Source of the DNA: Tritrichomonas musculus
Lineage: Eukaryota; Parabasalia; Tritrichomonadida; Tritrichomonadidae
DNA: 64,000 nt
NCBI GenBank assembly: GCA_039105265.1
Contig: JAPFFF010000012.1
Span: 1,674,001-1,738,000 of the forward strand
Direction: 5' to 3'
A program made the position numbers and the translations under genes. The notes beneath the pieces were generated by a model, which was given only the letters and a program-made list of their open reading frames with translations, did not search any database and was not told the DNA's origin. Below are positions 11,183 to 23,397 of this stretch, one piece after another (the first letter of the stretch is position 1; each line of letters begins with the position of its first letter).

Positions 11183-12094
11183 TCATCAAATTGTTCAATT
11201 TTCACCACATAAAGGAAAATATCAGGAACTCCAAAATAATGAACAATATACTAAATAATTATATCATATTATTAATATTAAAAATCTTTTCTATTGTAAA
11301 ATAAATCGATAAAAGATAAAAGAGCCGTTTATAAAAATAAATATTTCAATGCATTCAATATATAATTATTTTTATTCAAAATTATACTTTATTCACAAAA
11401 TATAAAATATGAATTCTATGAAATATAACATTTATATCATATAAAATAAACACTAAATATAAGTTTAATAATATTATATAAGCAGAATAAAGTTTATATA
11501 TCCGTATAGTGCATGAACATATTAAAATAAATAAATATGAAATATAATAATAATTAATTCAATAATTTTTCTATTGCCATTCAATATTTTATTATCAATT
11601 TTAATTATTTTGTTTTTTTTCTGAGAAAATAATATCTCACATTTAATATAGAATTATCTCATAAAAAACATTATTAAATTAAAAATGGTGATGACTAATT
11701 TGTTAATTAACGTTAAATAATTTCAAATAAGTAATTTTCTTTTATTTTTAGAAAATCAATCAATATTTGAAGTATCAATATTATCGCGAAAATGACACGC
11801 AAATATTAATATACAAGCTACATTAAATGATAATTTGCCTTTTTCACAATATTAGATCAAATATATGAAATATATAGGATAATTTGCATTTCTCAATTTT
11901 ATACCATTTTTTATTTCATATGGACTTATACATTTTATATTATAATTTTTATAAAAACATTTTAATTCTATTTGTGATTTATTTAAGTTTTTTTTTTCTC
12001 CAAATTTGTCACTTTTTGTGCAAAAAGCACTTTTTGGGAAACTTTTTCAGTATTTTTCACTTTTTGGGCACTTTTTGTGCAAAAAAACTAGTAC

Positions 12095-12125
<31 letters not shown>

Positions 12126-12131
<6 letters not shown>

Positions 12132-15000
12132 ATAGAAAATTAAAGTTTTTACATAAAAAGAAAAATGTTGGAAGACCTATTGTTAAAGCAATTGCACTTG
12201 ATGGAACTTATAAGTACTTCACACTCAGTGATAAGAACAACATCGAAAGTACATTAGGTCATATAACAGGAGAACTTGATTTAAGTGAAGACCAGTCAGA
12301 CACTAATCCATATATCTCAAACATGTTCATTCCAGTTCGATATGAGGTACAATTTATCGACATGAACAAAACAAATGATGGTGTTCATTTTAGAACCAAG
12401 ATGCAAGATATGGATACTCATGAAATCTATGATGATGAAGTTGAAATTGATGAAGACTATCAAAATACACCAGAAGGTAGTTTTTTCCCATACATCAATC
12501 TATCACCTATAGACTTATCTACATACCAAATCTTTCATGAGGTAAGGAAAGAGAACTACCGAGATAATTGTTTTGTATACAATCAGGTGTGTTTACTGAT
12601 GATGAAATAGATGACTTACGATTTTTTGTTCAAACAAGAACCATACTCAATAACAAGATAGAAGAAGTAGCTAAAAAGTTCAAGTGCAATTTTAGTATCA
12701 TTAGAATTATTGAACAACCTGATAAATACAAGTTTGAAACAAGAATCAACACCAGAAAGAAAAAATGGTCTGTTGATTTTAAAAGAGAAGTTAACCTGAT
12801 ATTGTTCAAAGACCATTATATGCTCAACAGGAAAATACCTTGTACATTATTCTACCTTCAACACTATGAAGAACTTGATAGAACATTTGCATATATGCCT
12901 TTTGACAAAAGATGTATGATATCAAGATTGGAGAAAAATGGAAAGACTGTCAAAGACTATAATCATGAAGGAATCAAACCAATAACCTTTTCCCAAAAGA
13001 TGTTTGAGTTACATCTATTTGAAGAAATCAAAGCATGCGAAATGGATATTATCAACACAACTGAATATGAGCATGTTAATGACTATGTAAGTCTCGAATA
13101 TAATGCAGAACAATGTACAAGACTCATTGAGAATAATAAAAAGAAACAAAATACATGGTCAAGGATTTATTATAGCGACTTCGAAACAAACTCTACAGTC
13201 AGTCCACATATACCATATCTCAATTGTACGATCTTTCGAGATAAAGCCAACATACATAAAATATCTATTCAAGGTGAAGATTGTGGACAGAAGCTCTTGA
13301 ATTATTTATGGAGTGGCTCATTAACATATTTTCACAACCTCAAGTATGATGCATGTTTTTTCATTAACACACCTGGATGGGATACACAGATAACAGAACG
13401 AAGTGGAACTGTGTTGCAAATCATCATGACATTATTCGAAGAAGATACAAGGAAAGTCAAAAAGAGATTAACATTCAGGAACTCATATAGTATAATACCT
13501 CAAGCATTAAGTAAATTTGCTACAATGTTCAACCTCAATGTTCACAAGGAAGTCATGGCATATAAGCTATATACACAAGAGAATATATAAAGAAGAATTG
13601 TTGATGCTACTTAGTTCCAACAGCAATACATCGATGAAAATGCAGATAAGTTATCGAAAGCACAACTTGATGCAAACTGCAAGCAGATTATCGAAAATGC
13701 AAAAATTGCAAATTGCTATGACGATGGCAAAATCGACATCATTAAATATGCCATCTTCTATTGTTTCAAGGATTGTATTGTTTTGATTAAGGGAATGGAA
13801 AAATTTAATGAAGACCTGAAAGCAGTCTTTAAAGAAACAAAGACAGATATGTATGGTGTTCATGATTTTATATCTATAAGTGCTATTGGATACTGCTTTG
13901 CCAAGAAATATGATTGCTTTGATGGATGTTATGAACTATCAGGTAAGTGTCAAGACTTCATACAACGATGTGTCTCTGGTGGAAGAACAATGGCAGCAGG
14001 TAATGAAAAGCAATACATCGAAGGAAAGATACAAGACTTTGATGCAGTTAGCTTATATCCATCTGCAATGTATGTTATGGATGGTATACCATTAGGAAGA
14101 CCTAAAGTAATACCACAAGGTACAACACATGAACAACTTATGCAATATGATACATTCTTTATCGAAGTCAGCATCAAGAAACTCGAATGTAAATCAAAAG
14201 AGCCATATAAATTTGGACAAATATTTACAAGGAATGAAGCAGGTAGTAAAATATTCGGCAATTTCCTTGTTGACCATTATTATATCGATAAAGTAGGTCT
14301 CATGGACTTGTTCGAATATTATGATGTTGAATATGAGTTAATACGTGGCTTTTACTTTGATGAAGGATTTAACAAGAAAATCAATGAGTTCATTGAGAAG
14401 CTCTTTAATCTCAGGGCAAGTTATAAAAAGCAAAAGAACCCTCTTGAACAAACAATAAAGCTCCTCCTCAACTCCATATATGGCAAGTCAATATTGAAAG
14501 CAACAAAGACTGAAACCAAGACAGTACCAAAAAGGCAACTATACAAGTACCTCTGGAGGAACTACAACTTTATCAAGGAGGTTGTTGAAGATGCTAATAT
14601 TGATAAGTGCTATGTCAAGAAGTTGAAACCAATTAATGACCATTTCAACCTACCTCAAATTGGTGCAAGCGTTCTCTCTTGGAGTAAGTACTTAATGAAC
14701 AGGGTTATGGCTATAGCTGAGCAAGCAGGTATACCTATCTTTTATCAAGATACTGATAGTATGCATGTACTTGAAAAAGATGTACCAAGGATAGCTGACT
14801 TATTCCAGTTCAAGTATCATCAACCTCTTATTGGCAAAAATATGTGTCAGTTCCATAATGACTTCGATGAGTTCGAAGGTAGTCAAGGGGAAATACACTC
14901 AAGAAAACTCATTGCACTTGGTAAAAAGAGCTACCTCGATATCTTGGTTGATGAACAAGGAAATGAAGGTGTACGGAAAAAACATTCAAATTTGGTATAA
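12126..15000 (+). pseudogene. polB: Protein-primed DNA polymerase B of the Maverick, broken
   Basis: This is a family-B DNA polymerase related to protein-primed viral and Polinton enzymes. The exonuclease domain shows Exo I (YYSDFETN) and Exo II (YFHNLKYDACFF). The palm shows motif A (DFDAVSLYPSAM), motif B (LLLNSIYGKS) and motif C (YQDTDSMHV), followed by a KKSYLDI element. These are in the correct order for the family. The N-terminal side is missing with the left end of the element, and the remainder carries about two to three breaks, so it is a fossil. It would have replicated the Maverick DNA. It lies 221 bp before the tryptophan-repeat gene on the same strand. Confidence 0.85.
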
Positions 15001-15214
15001 TTATATTTATCTTCGAATTTAAGCTTGATTGGAATACTTTTATGTGTAAACTCTATATAATCATCTTTCGTACTCAACATAATATTACTTATTGTATTAA
15101 TTGAAGATACGTAGTATTTAATATATTTACACTTCCATGGTATATCCAAATTGATAGATACCTTATTATATTCATCAGCATTTGTACTCTGTACTGATAC
15201 TAACATTTTATAAT

Positions 15215-15220
15215 TCATAA
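15215..15220 (+). promoter_or_regulatory. Initiator-like motif before the tryptophan-repeat gene
   Basis: TCATAA with predicted +1 A at 15217, 5 nt before the ATG at 15222. This suggests the Maverick genes use the host type of initiator. Confidence 0.4.
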
Positions 15221-15221
15221 A

Positions 15222-17405
15222 ATGTCTATTAAACTTTATTCTTTGCAATCAAGTGAGGCTGAAAAGCTCAAAGACAAAGACATAGAGATAAGTGTAAATG
15301 ATGAAAGCAATATTGATATTATAAGAAATGAGGACCCAGATGATTACCCAAAATTTAGTTGCCATTATAATAAGGCTGAAGTAGATGAAAGAGTAGTCAA
15401 AGGTTATATCGAAAATGGAGGAAAGCTTGATGGTTTCGGCAATGTACCTATTACACACAAATTTGCCAATTATTTAAAATATGTATTTAAAGGACCTGAA
15501 AAGACACCTCTATTAGAAGGCTCACTACCTGAAAAAGCAGAGTCATATAAGGAGTTGATAAAAGATGAACTTTGCGTAAATACCTTTAATGAATTTATTG
15601 AAGAAGAATCTAATACATGTGAGGCTATTCATGAGATGTATACCGAATTGATGTGTGCTGTTTATGGATATGAACAAATATCAACAGATGAACAACTAGG
15701 ACAAACAAAGGTTATTCGATATCTTCAAGACCATGTACCACTTCCAACACCCGAGCTTGACCCATTTTTAGCTGAGGTTGGTTATTCGAACCTGGGAGAT
15801 TTATTGATGAATGTCATAAAGAATGAAAGAACTAACATGACAACAAAGAGATTCTTATATGAGGCTTTTAATGAATCTAACTTTAAAAATTTCGTATCAA
15901 GGATATCTCAATACCATTGGAATCTAGATAAATTGTCAGTACAAAGAATAGGATATAGATACAAATGGTGTACAGACTTGGTTGAGGCAGACCAAATTAT
16001 TGAAGTAAGTAGCCCATGTGAATTCCTTGATATATATACAAGATACTGCTTAGAAAATTACAAACACACTCCTCAAATACTTCAATATTTGCTTTTTTCG
16101 AGTGTATTAGGTTTAGGCATCTCAAAAGCCTTAAAATTATTTCGACTATCCAAAGCTCCAGATAATAAAATTACCATTACTCATATTGATGGTACTCAAA
16201 TGTCAGTCACCTTAAATGACCACTTAAATGACGTTCAACGAAATATCGAAGTGCTCATGATTGTAATTAATGATTTGATAGGACAAGTATCGCAGATAAA
16301 ATCCTGTGATTGCAATCATGAAGAGGAGGAAGGAGGAGGTGGTATAGGTATCCCACAAGAGGAGATTGATGAATTGACGAACTACCTAAGAAATCATAAT
16401 CGACATCTTGAAGAACATTTGGGTGATATTGAAGAGAATATAAATAGATTGAATCTTGGTGAACAAGTACAGTCATTTCAAGATGCTATGCATGATGTTG
16501 TTATGTATGAGGATGCAATACCTGATATAGCAAAACAAGCTATGGAACAACAAGATCAAGAACAACAAATACCAGTTTTCAGACCAATTGGCGACCGTTC
16601 GAACGGTCTATATAATCAAGATAGTAATTATGTTTGGGACATCATCTATGAGGAATGGCGAGAAAGAGATGATAACTTGGATAGACCTGCAGGATGGAGA
16701 CGAAATAGGAATGCTCCTGTACCTCAAAATTACATGTGGGATGTTGTTCATGATGAATGGGTTATGTTAAATATTTATTATCCTTTCGAGGAAGGTTGGA
16801 GAGAAGGTGCTAGTGAAGCAATAGTAGAAGTATTAATACCAATCTTTGAAAATGACCATAGAGGACATCTCAGGTATAGTGATAGATATGAAGAATGGGT
16901 GTACTTTCCAGAAGCGAATTCATATCTACATATGCCAACAAATGAAATGTTATACCGTAATAGAGAATATCATGCAGAATTAGGTCAATATGTTGCTTGG
17001 AATATTGTAGATGAAGAATGGCAAGAACATGAATATGACTTCCAAGATGATAATTGGATTCATGATGAATTATTAGATGCTCCTGGCAATTTAACATGGG
17101 ATATGACACATGAAGAATGGGTTATTTTATCACACCATTTAGACTGGATTGGTGGATGGCGAACACAAAACACCCCAGCAGTAAATGCTCTTGTACGTGC
17201 AAGAAATAGTTTTGTTCAGGTTTTTGGAGAAATAGTTTGGAATGAAGATAAAAGGCAATGGGTTTGGGAACCAAAAGATGACCCATCTCCAATGGCGTTA
17301 TCAATCGAAAATACAAAAGAAGCCAAAACAGATAACTCTTCCGCAGTAGCAATACCTGACTTTGTCAAAGGGTTTGATAAATTCGAGGATGTATTAAAAT
17401 GTTAA
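15222..17405 (+). CDS. Maverick tryptophan-repeat structural-type protein, 727 aa
   Basis: A long open frame inside the Maverick. Residues about 1-280 have no recognised fold. A hydrophobic stretch lies at about 282-305 (QILQYLLFSSVLGLGISKAL). A coiled-coil segment spans about 330-420 and is interrupted by an acidic and glycine-rich linker (CDCNHEEEEGGGGIG). Residues about 467-690 contain six diverged repeats centred on a tryptophan pair about seven to eight residues apart (for example YVWDIIYEEW, YMWDVVHDEW, YVAWNIVDEEW). Such repeats may form a binding or fibre module, so a virion-surface or adhesion-type role is possible, but this is inference. It follows the polymerase and precedes the duplicated structural genes. 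I do not recognise a named family. Confidence 0.7.
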   Translation: MSIKLYSLQSSEAEKLKDKDIEISVNDESNIDIIRNEDPDDYPKFSCHYNKAEVDERVVKGYIENGGKLDGFGNVPITHKFANYLKYVFKGPEKTPLLEGSLPEKAESYKELIKDELCVNTFNEFIEEESNTCEAIHEMYTELMCAVYGYEQISTDEQLGQTKVIRYLQDHVPLPTPELDPFLAEVGYSNLGDLLMNVIKNERTNMTTKRFLYEAFNESNFKNFVSRISQYHWNLDKLSVQRIGYRYKWCTDLVEADQIIEVSSPCEFLDIYTRYCLENYKHTPQILQYLLFSSVLGLGISKALKLFRLSKAPDNKITITHIDGTQMSVTLNDHLNDVQRNIEVLMIVINDLIGQVSQIKSCDCNHEEEEGGGGIGIPQEEIDELTNYLRNHNRHLEEHLGDIEENINRLNLGEQVQSFQDAMHDVVMYEDAIPDIAKQAMEQQDQEQQIPVFRPIGDRSNGLYNQDSNYVWDIIYEEWRERDDNLDRPAGWRRNRNAPVPQNYMWDVVHDEWVMLNIYYPFEEGWREGASEAIVEVLIPIFENDHRGHLRYSDRYEEWVYFPEANSYLHMPTNEMLYRNREYHAELGQYVAWNIVDEEWQEHEYDFQDDNWIHDELLDAPGNLTWDMTHEEWVILSHHLDWIGGWRTQNTPAVNALVRARNSFVQVFGEIVWNEDKRQWVWEPKDDPSPMALSIENTKEAKTDNSSAVAIPDFVKGFDKFEDVLKC

Positions 17406-17419
17406 GGTGTTCAAATATC

Positions 17420-20017
17420 GAAAGATACTCCATCATTAGACCCAGTTAAACCAGTACTTGGTAAATATATTATAAAGGGTGATTTAGAAGTAAATGTAAA
17501 AATAATATGTGATTCTATTCCAAGTGGAGGTACCTCGAGTGGAGGTATAACAACAACTGATTGGTCTCTTGAAACAGGATACCCTGATTATTATTTAACT
17601 AATCAAGATATTCGACAAATACCACATGGGATAGGTGATAAACATTTTAATGCTTTCCTAATTGTTTTACGAAAAAAGTTAAAAGATGCAATAGAAACGA
17701 TAACAGATGAAACAATAATATTTAAGATAATACTTCGAACAGATTCTTTATATTATGATGATAATAAATACTTTAAGGAAATATATATAAAAGTCATCAA
17801 TGGTATTATTCTATGTCCAGTTATATCCTATAATAGTGAAACACGAAGATGTACATTATCATATAATGCATATAATGAACTTGATGTTGCAGAAGATTAT
17901 TTATATATCATGTTTGAGAAAATATTACCATTTAGTCCATTCGACCTCTATATAAAAGGAGATATGTTAATATATTATATGCTTAATCAACATTGCTTGG
18001 TATCTACCCAACCAGTTGTTAAATGTGATATTATAGATGCTGATAATGCTTTAAAGTTGCAGAAGACAGATATGTTATATTTATACAAACCAACATCTAT
18101 TAGTAATGAGACCATTAATGACAAAGAATATTATAAAATGGTATATGAGATTCCTAATGATTATTATCTGATCGAATGCTTTAAATTTAAGTTCAAGGAG
18201 TTTTGTTTTGGAAATACATGGGAATTAGAATGGCAAATAGATGATATCAATACTGACAGGAATAAAGGTCATTGAGAAGGAAATAATTTAAGAGGTAGGT
18301 TGGCAGGTAATATTGTTAACAAGCTTAATAAAAGGAATATCAACTATTATCATAATGACAACAGAACACATCTATGTTATGTAATGATGAAGAATGATGA
18401 GATACATAATGAAATTATAGATAGAGGAGAACATGGTATTTTATATAGTTTCTATGAACTTGCAAATAAAGAAGGAAAGATTGCAACAAAAATACTCTTG
18501 AATAATAATGAGGTTATTGATGGAGAAACTAATCATATTCAATGTATTGCGTTTCAAATGGGTGGACATAATAAAGAAACATATGAAGGATATGACTTGG
18601 TTGGTGTTGAGTGAAGATTGTTGGGTTATAAAGAAAATGTTGTTAATTTAATGAATTAATTCCAAAGATATCTCGTATTTATTTGGATATTTATTTGCCG
18701 AAGTCATCAACACCAACTCGATTAACTTTTAAAATCAAACCAGAAATCCTCCATGTATATGGTCAAGCTAATGCTAATGTAGACCTCATTGGAGATAAAG
18801 ATACCATTGAACGTATCGCTTGTTATTGGAAAGATAGTCATATTAACTCTGATTCCAGACATATTGAACTATATCTTAGGAAAAGTATGACTGACCCAAT
18901 TGAAGAAATAAATTGGAATCCACAAATAAATCCATTCGAATATATCATTAATCAACAATATTATGAAATATATCTTAATCCGAATGCAGCGACAACCCTC
19001 TACACTGATTACAATATATGCTCATCAAAAATCATTACAGCTGATAATATAACAACCATGAGGAGTGATTTAAATGTAGTTTCTAATAACTTTGATGTTT
19101 TATCTTATGATGTAGGTATATTAAGACTTGATGTGAATAAGTTACAAATGGAAATGCTAGAACAACAATATATAACTCAGCACCTTCAAGCAGATATGAA
19201 ATCAGTAAAAATAATGAGTGGAATAACATTAGCATTTACTATAGGAACATTCTTATGGGATGTTGCAGGAACTCTTCTCAGTGATAAGGGAGTTAATTTA
19301 GGTCGAAGGGCAATACATGGTAATGACGATGTTTCCCATTATACATCCTTAGATGATTTATGTAGAGATTATGGAAGTACTGCACCTCAAAATGTTAGAC
19401 TCGAAACTGCTGGAACAATTCAAAGGGTTGTAGGAAGTGTAGAAGATTCAGCAACAAGATTAAATGGATATTGGTCTCAGTTTCGAGAACTACTGAGGGA
19501 TTTGGATCGTTGGGATGGAAATAATGCAATGGTTGATATTGTGTTTGAACAAATTGGAGATTTAACAAATACAATATATGAAGAATTTCCCAATGCTATT
19601 ATGCCAGAATGGCTAAAAAAGTTGTTAAAAGAAAGAGGTATGAGAAGGTCAGTAGTTACACAAAGTGATACCCCTGAACCAGATTTAATCCCAAAGGTAA
19701 TAGAATGGTGTGAAACTGATTACCAAAGACTTGATGACCCAGAGAAATTTGAAGATAATTGGATAAACCCTGAAAAGGCAGTATTATCTTTATCTGCTAC
19801 TGTGGATGTATGTAATAGAATGAGAGAATCAATGAAATTACCAATTGGTATCTTAGCTCATGAATTATCATCAGTCAAAGAGAAAGCAAATAAGAAGCAC
19901 TCATTGGATGATATTAATATGGATGAATATATTAAGAAGAGTGAGGTTGAAGAATTATTAAAGGCTTATGATAATAGAATAAAAGCACTTGAAGCTAAAT
20001 GCGCTAACATCGAATGA
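17420..20017 (+). pseudogene. Maverick structural-type gene, paralogue 1, broken
   Basis: Coding character is continuous through this stretch but the gene is broken in about three places. The first part contains the module ADNALKLQKTDMLYLYKPTS. The last part (about 18683-20017) has a helical region, a hydrophobic stretch (GITLAFTIGTFLWDVAGTLL) and a C-terminal coiled coil. Every part has a counterpart in the next gene, so the two are tandem paralogues. No family is recognised; a capsid-associated or fibre role is possible from position only. The encoded part before the hydrophobic stretch contains the sequence NPFEYIINQQYYE, also shared with paralogue 2. Confidence 0.6.
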
Positions 20018-21664
20018 GAAGTTTTATTTAACTAAAATGAGTGATACTACGACAAGATTTAAAGGAGATATACAGTTTAAGATAGGGGATGCTACTCGAA
20101 AAGGTAGCCAGTTATTAACCTTGGGTGACTTAGATAACTATGTACAGACAGGCCATTTATTTAATGAGGTCAAAGGTTTACCAGAAGTTGATATTAAAAA
20201 TAAAAATATACAGTATGTATCATTTGAGTCTTCAACAACAACTTACAATATCCTTAAGTTTGTTAATTTGCCTGAAGACTTCATGAATAAGCTCAACGAA
20301 ATAAAAACCCAGACTAATATATTTAAAGTTGTCTTGAGGAAGAATATAGTATATGATACAAGTGGTAATTTAGTCAAGGAGTTCTACATATATGTTAAGG
20401 ATGGTCAAGTATATTCTCCTTTGATAACTAAAAGTAGTAATGGATGCAGTATAAATAATAGTACCATTATGGGATATATGAATATAGCTTTTGATAGTAA
20501 ACTAGACTTCAACCCATATACCTTGTGGCTGAATGGGAAGTTGAGCATAATGAATGAATATGTAACTGATTCTTTACAGACAGAGAAGGCAATAAAGTGT
20601 TCTATAATAAAAGCTGATAATGCATTAAGTTTACGTAAGAGTGATGTACTATACTTATATAAGCCTACATCAGCTAGTCAGGTTGTGATAGATAACAAGA
20701 AGTATTGGTTACTTCAATGGAACATAGATACTGGATTTACTATACCTAATGACTTAGAGTTTAGGTTTAATGAGTATTGTTTTGGTAATAAGTGGTTTTT
20801 ATCATGGGATGGCACAAAATGGGTAGGTGATAACATACAAGGTCATATCAATGGTAGATTAGTTAATGGATTAAACAAGGAGAATGAGTATGATGAAGAT
20901 GGTACCTACATACAAGTCAAGAGGAGTGAGAGGAACATAAAACTGATTAATAAGCCTAATGACTACTCTCCTGATAACCTATTACATTATATGATTCATG
21001 GAGGTAAGTGCAAAATAGACTGTTTTGTAAAATTAAAGACAGGGGAGATAGAATCTTTTTCTAAGTATGGTCTAGGCTTTCAAACAAGTCAAGGAGGTAC
21101 AAAAGATGGATATGATATAGAAGCAATAAGGTGCCATAAGATGAATAATGCTACTAAAAAATTAGAAACTAGTGCTATTGATGAACTCTACCTAGATATA
21201 ACTCTTGAAGGTTCTAAAAATGCTAATAGGTTCTCAGTTCGACCTACTGGAAAAGAAGGCAATGGAGGAGACAAGGTATGGTTGTTCTTACATGGTGTAC
21301 TTGATTCATGTGAACAGCTTGAATATACATATGCAGCTCCGACTACTAATGACTCAAGGGATATTAAGATATATTTAGCAGATGAATATGTTGACCCAAT
21401 AGATGAGGTTCATTGGGATTCAACTACTAACCCATTCGAGTATATCATTAAGCAGCAATTTTAAGAAGTATCCCCAAATCCTAATGGGGCAACAACCTTA
21501 TATACTGATTATAATATTACCTCCTCTAAGATAATTACAGCTGATAATATTACTACTATGAGGAGTGATTTAAATTTGGTTACCAACAATGTAGATGTTA
21601 TTAGCTATGATGTTAATGAAATGAACACTGTTATGGAAAGTCTAAAAGGTAGAGTATCAAGGAC

Positions 21665-22722
21665 AGTAGTGATAGTGTATCAATAATCGGGGTCAGATAG
21701 AATCCACTTAAAACGCCTTTAAATGGCCCATTTTTGGGCCCATATTCGGGTTAAAATTCAAAATCCACATATGGGACCCATACTGCATACTACCCCAAAA
21801 CGCCTTTAAAACGCCCATATTCGGACCCATACAAATTCCGAAAATAGGCCGCATATGGACCACCTATGGACCACTTATGGGACCACTTATGGAACAGACC
21901 GATGGGACCACTTATGGAACGTTCCGATGGCGACACAGACCGATGGAACAGACCATGACAGACAAAAATATCCCATATTCGGGGACTCAGATGATTTTGG
22001 GAAAACCTATTTTTATATTTGAATATTGATTTTTTATCGCATCCCAAATGGAAGCCACTCCAAGCTACTCCAATGTCTACGAATACATCATAAGCGGGTA
22101 TATACCCCACAAATCTACACGCAAGGAATCTACCAAATATAAATTTATCCATTAAATTATTTGGATAAGCCTTATATGGAGCTACTTGGAAAGCCACTTG
22201 GAAAGCCATTTTGGGAGACTGCATATGGAGCTATTTGGGAATCCGCATATGGAGCCTTATATGGAGCCACATGCAAAGCCATTTGGAAAGCCATTTTGGG
22301 AATCCGCTTATGGAGACACATATGGAGCCTTATATGGAGCTACTTGGATAAGCCACATGGAAATCCACTTGGAAAGCCATTTTGGGAGACTGCATATGGA
22401 GCCACTTGGAAAGCCATTTTGGGAATCCGCATATGGAGCCTTATATGGAGCTATTATGGGAACAACCATCTAGTGTCCCGAGGATTTACATAAACTGTCC
22501 ACTAAATATTGGGTGTACGGGAAAAACCGTAGACCACTTGGAAAGCCATATATGGAGCTACTTGGGAAGCTACTTGGAAAGCTATTATGGGAACAACCAT
22601 CTAGTGTCCCGAGGATTTACATAAACTGTCCACTAAATATTGGGTGTACGGGAAAAACCGTAGACCACTTGGAAAGCCATATATGGAGCTACTTGGGAAG
22701 CTACTTGGGAATCCGCATATGG
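21665..22722. repeat. Left terminal inverted repeat of the nested element, 1.06 kb
   Basis: The sequence pairs with 27097-28123. The outer about 200 bp are nearly identical to the right arm. The middle (about 21880-22090) differs, with different numbers of short units such as GACCACTTATGGAAC. The inner about 630 bp are again nearly identical. The inner part is packed with variants of CATATGGAGC, TTGGAAAGCCA and TTTTGGGAATCCGC. Frames of 75-144 codons here are translations of repeats, not genes. Confidence 0.85.
22453..22712. repeat. 130-bp direct repeat within the left terminal repeat
   Basis: A unit starting ATTATGGGAACAACCATC occurs at 22453 and 22583, giving a period of 130 bp. It includes the only non-periodic stretch of the arm (GTGTCCCGAGGATTTACATA). 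The right arm carries the same duplication, so both arms were homogenised after it arose. Confidence 0.8.
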
Positions 22723-22827
22723 CCCATAAATAGCCCATAAATAGCCCACATATGGATCCACAAATGGAGCTATATGGAGCTACTTGGAAAGCCACTTGGA
22801 AAGCCAAAAATAATTGTACTAGGGATC

Positions 22828-23346
22828 TTATTTTTGCAGCAAATACTTAATATATTTTTGCAATATATTTATGGATTCGACGATATTGTTTTTACTGTAA
22901 GTCGCGCGAATCTTATCTGCCGCATCTCTCGGTAAATGGTCTATATAGATATCCAAAATCGTGCCGTATATATTAATAGCGTCGTATAGTATCTGGATTA
23001 CATCGGTTTTGTCGTAAGATTTAATCGAATTGTGGTATTCGATTGTAATCTTGCCTAGTTGTTCTATATGCTGCTGCTTCTTTTTGGCATTATAGTTTCG
23101 CATATATGCATTCCAGTGCTCTCTCCTTTTGGCACTCCAATTGTTTTTATATTCTTTAGTATTGTTGGGAGTATTGTTGGAAGTATTGTTGGATTCCCTT
23201 GGTCGTACATCCATTTGTGGTACATCCATTTGTGGTACATCCATATCTTCCTCCTCTGTGTTATCCGTAGATGGCTCGGTATCCAGTCTCTTCGAGTCTG
23301 TATATTTGGTATCCAACCTCTTCGAGTCTGTGTATTTGGTATCCAT
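22828..23346 (-). CDS. Nested-element protein of 172 aa, acidic N-terminus and basic middle
   Basis: The open frame starts at ATG 23346, preceded by AATAA. The N-terminus holds short tandem repeats (DTKYTDSKRL twice, then MDVPQ twice). An Asn-rich linker follows, then a basic aromatic segment at about 70-92 (NWSAKRREHWNAYMRNYNAK) that could bind nucleic acid. The C-terminal 80 residues are predicted helical. No family is recognised. It is the last of the leftward genes, 51 bp after the end of the 197-aa gene, so the two may be co-transcribed. Confidence 0.65.
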   Translation of the reverse strand: MDTKYTDSKRLDTKYTDSKRLDTEPSTDNTEEEDMDVPQMDVPQMDVRPRESNNTSNNTPNNTKEYKNNWSAKRREHWNAYMRNYNAKKKQQHIEQLGKITIEYHNSIKSYDKTDVIQILYDAINIYGTILDIYIDHLPRDAADKIRATYSKNNIVESINILQKYIKYLLQK

Positions 23347-23397
23347 TTATTCTGTAATAAAAAGATATTATATAATGCTAATATAAAAATAAATTTA

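Larger units (their letters stand above)
8005..12095. mobile_element. X-family element, copy 2, with full centre and right arm
   Basis: The sequence starts in the X inner left arm, runs through four 122-bp repeats, a roughly 2-kb centre beginning with a C-run at about 8813, and the whole right arm. It ends TAGTACC at 12095 against a run of A. The missing outer left arm is the piece found at 5203-5800, before the inverted duplication. If copies 1 and 2 are read as one original insertion, both flanks are A-runs, consistent with a 9-bp A9 target duplication. The centre is mostly degenerate TCATTCTATCATTATT-like repetition (about 9140-10010) and has no credible gene. A 71-codon minus frame at 10216-10431 recurs exactly in copy 3 only because the DNA is the same. 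Confidence 0.75.

Noticed and set aside
22161-22493. 110-codon frame with many Trp/Gly/Lys repeats, and the mirrored frames at 27326-27658
   Set aside because: It is a translation of the iterated short motifs in the terminal repeats of the nested element. Two overlapping frames are open there, as expected for repeats without stops.
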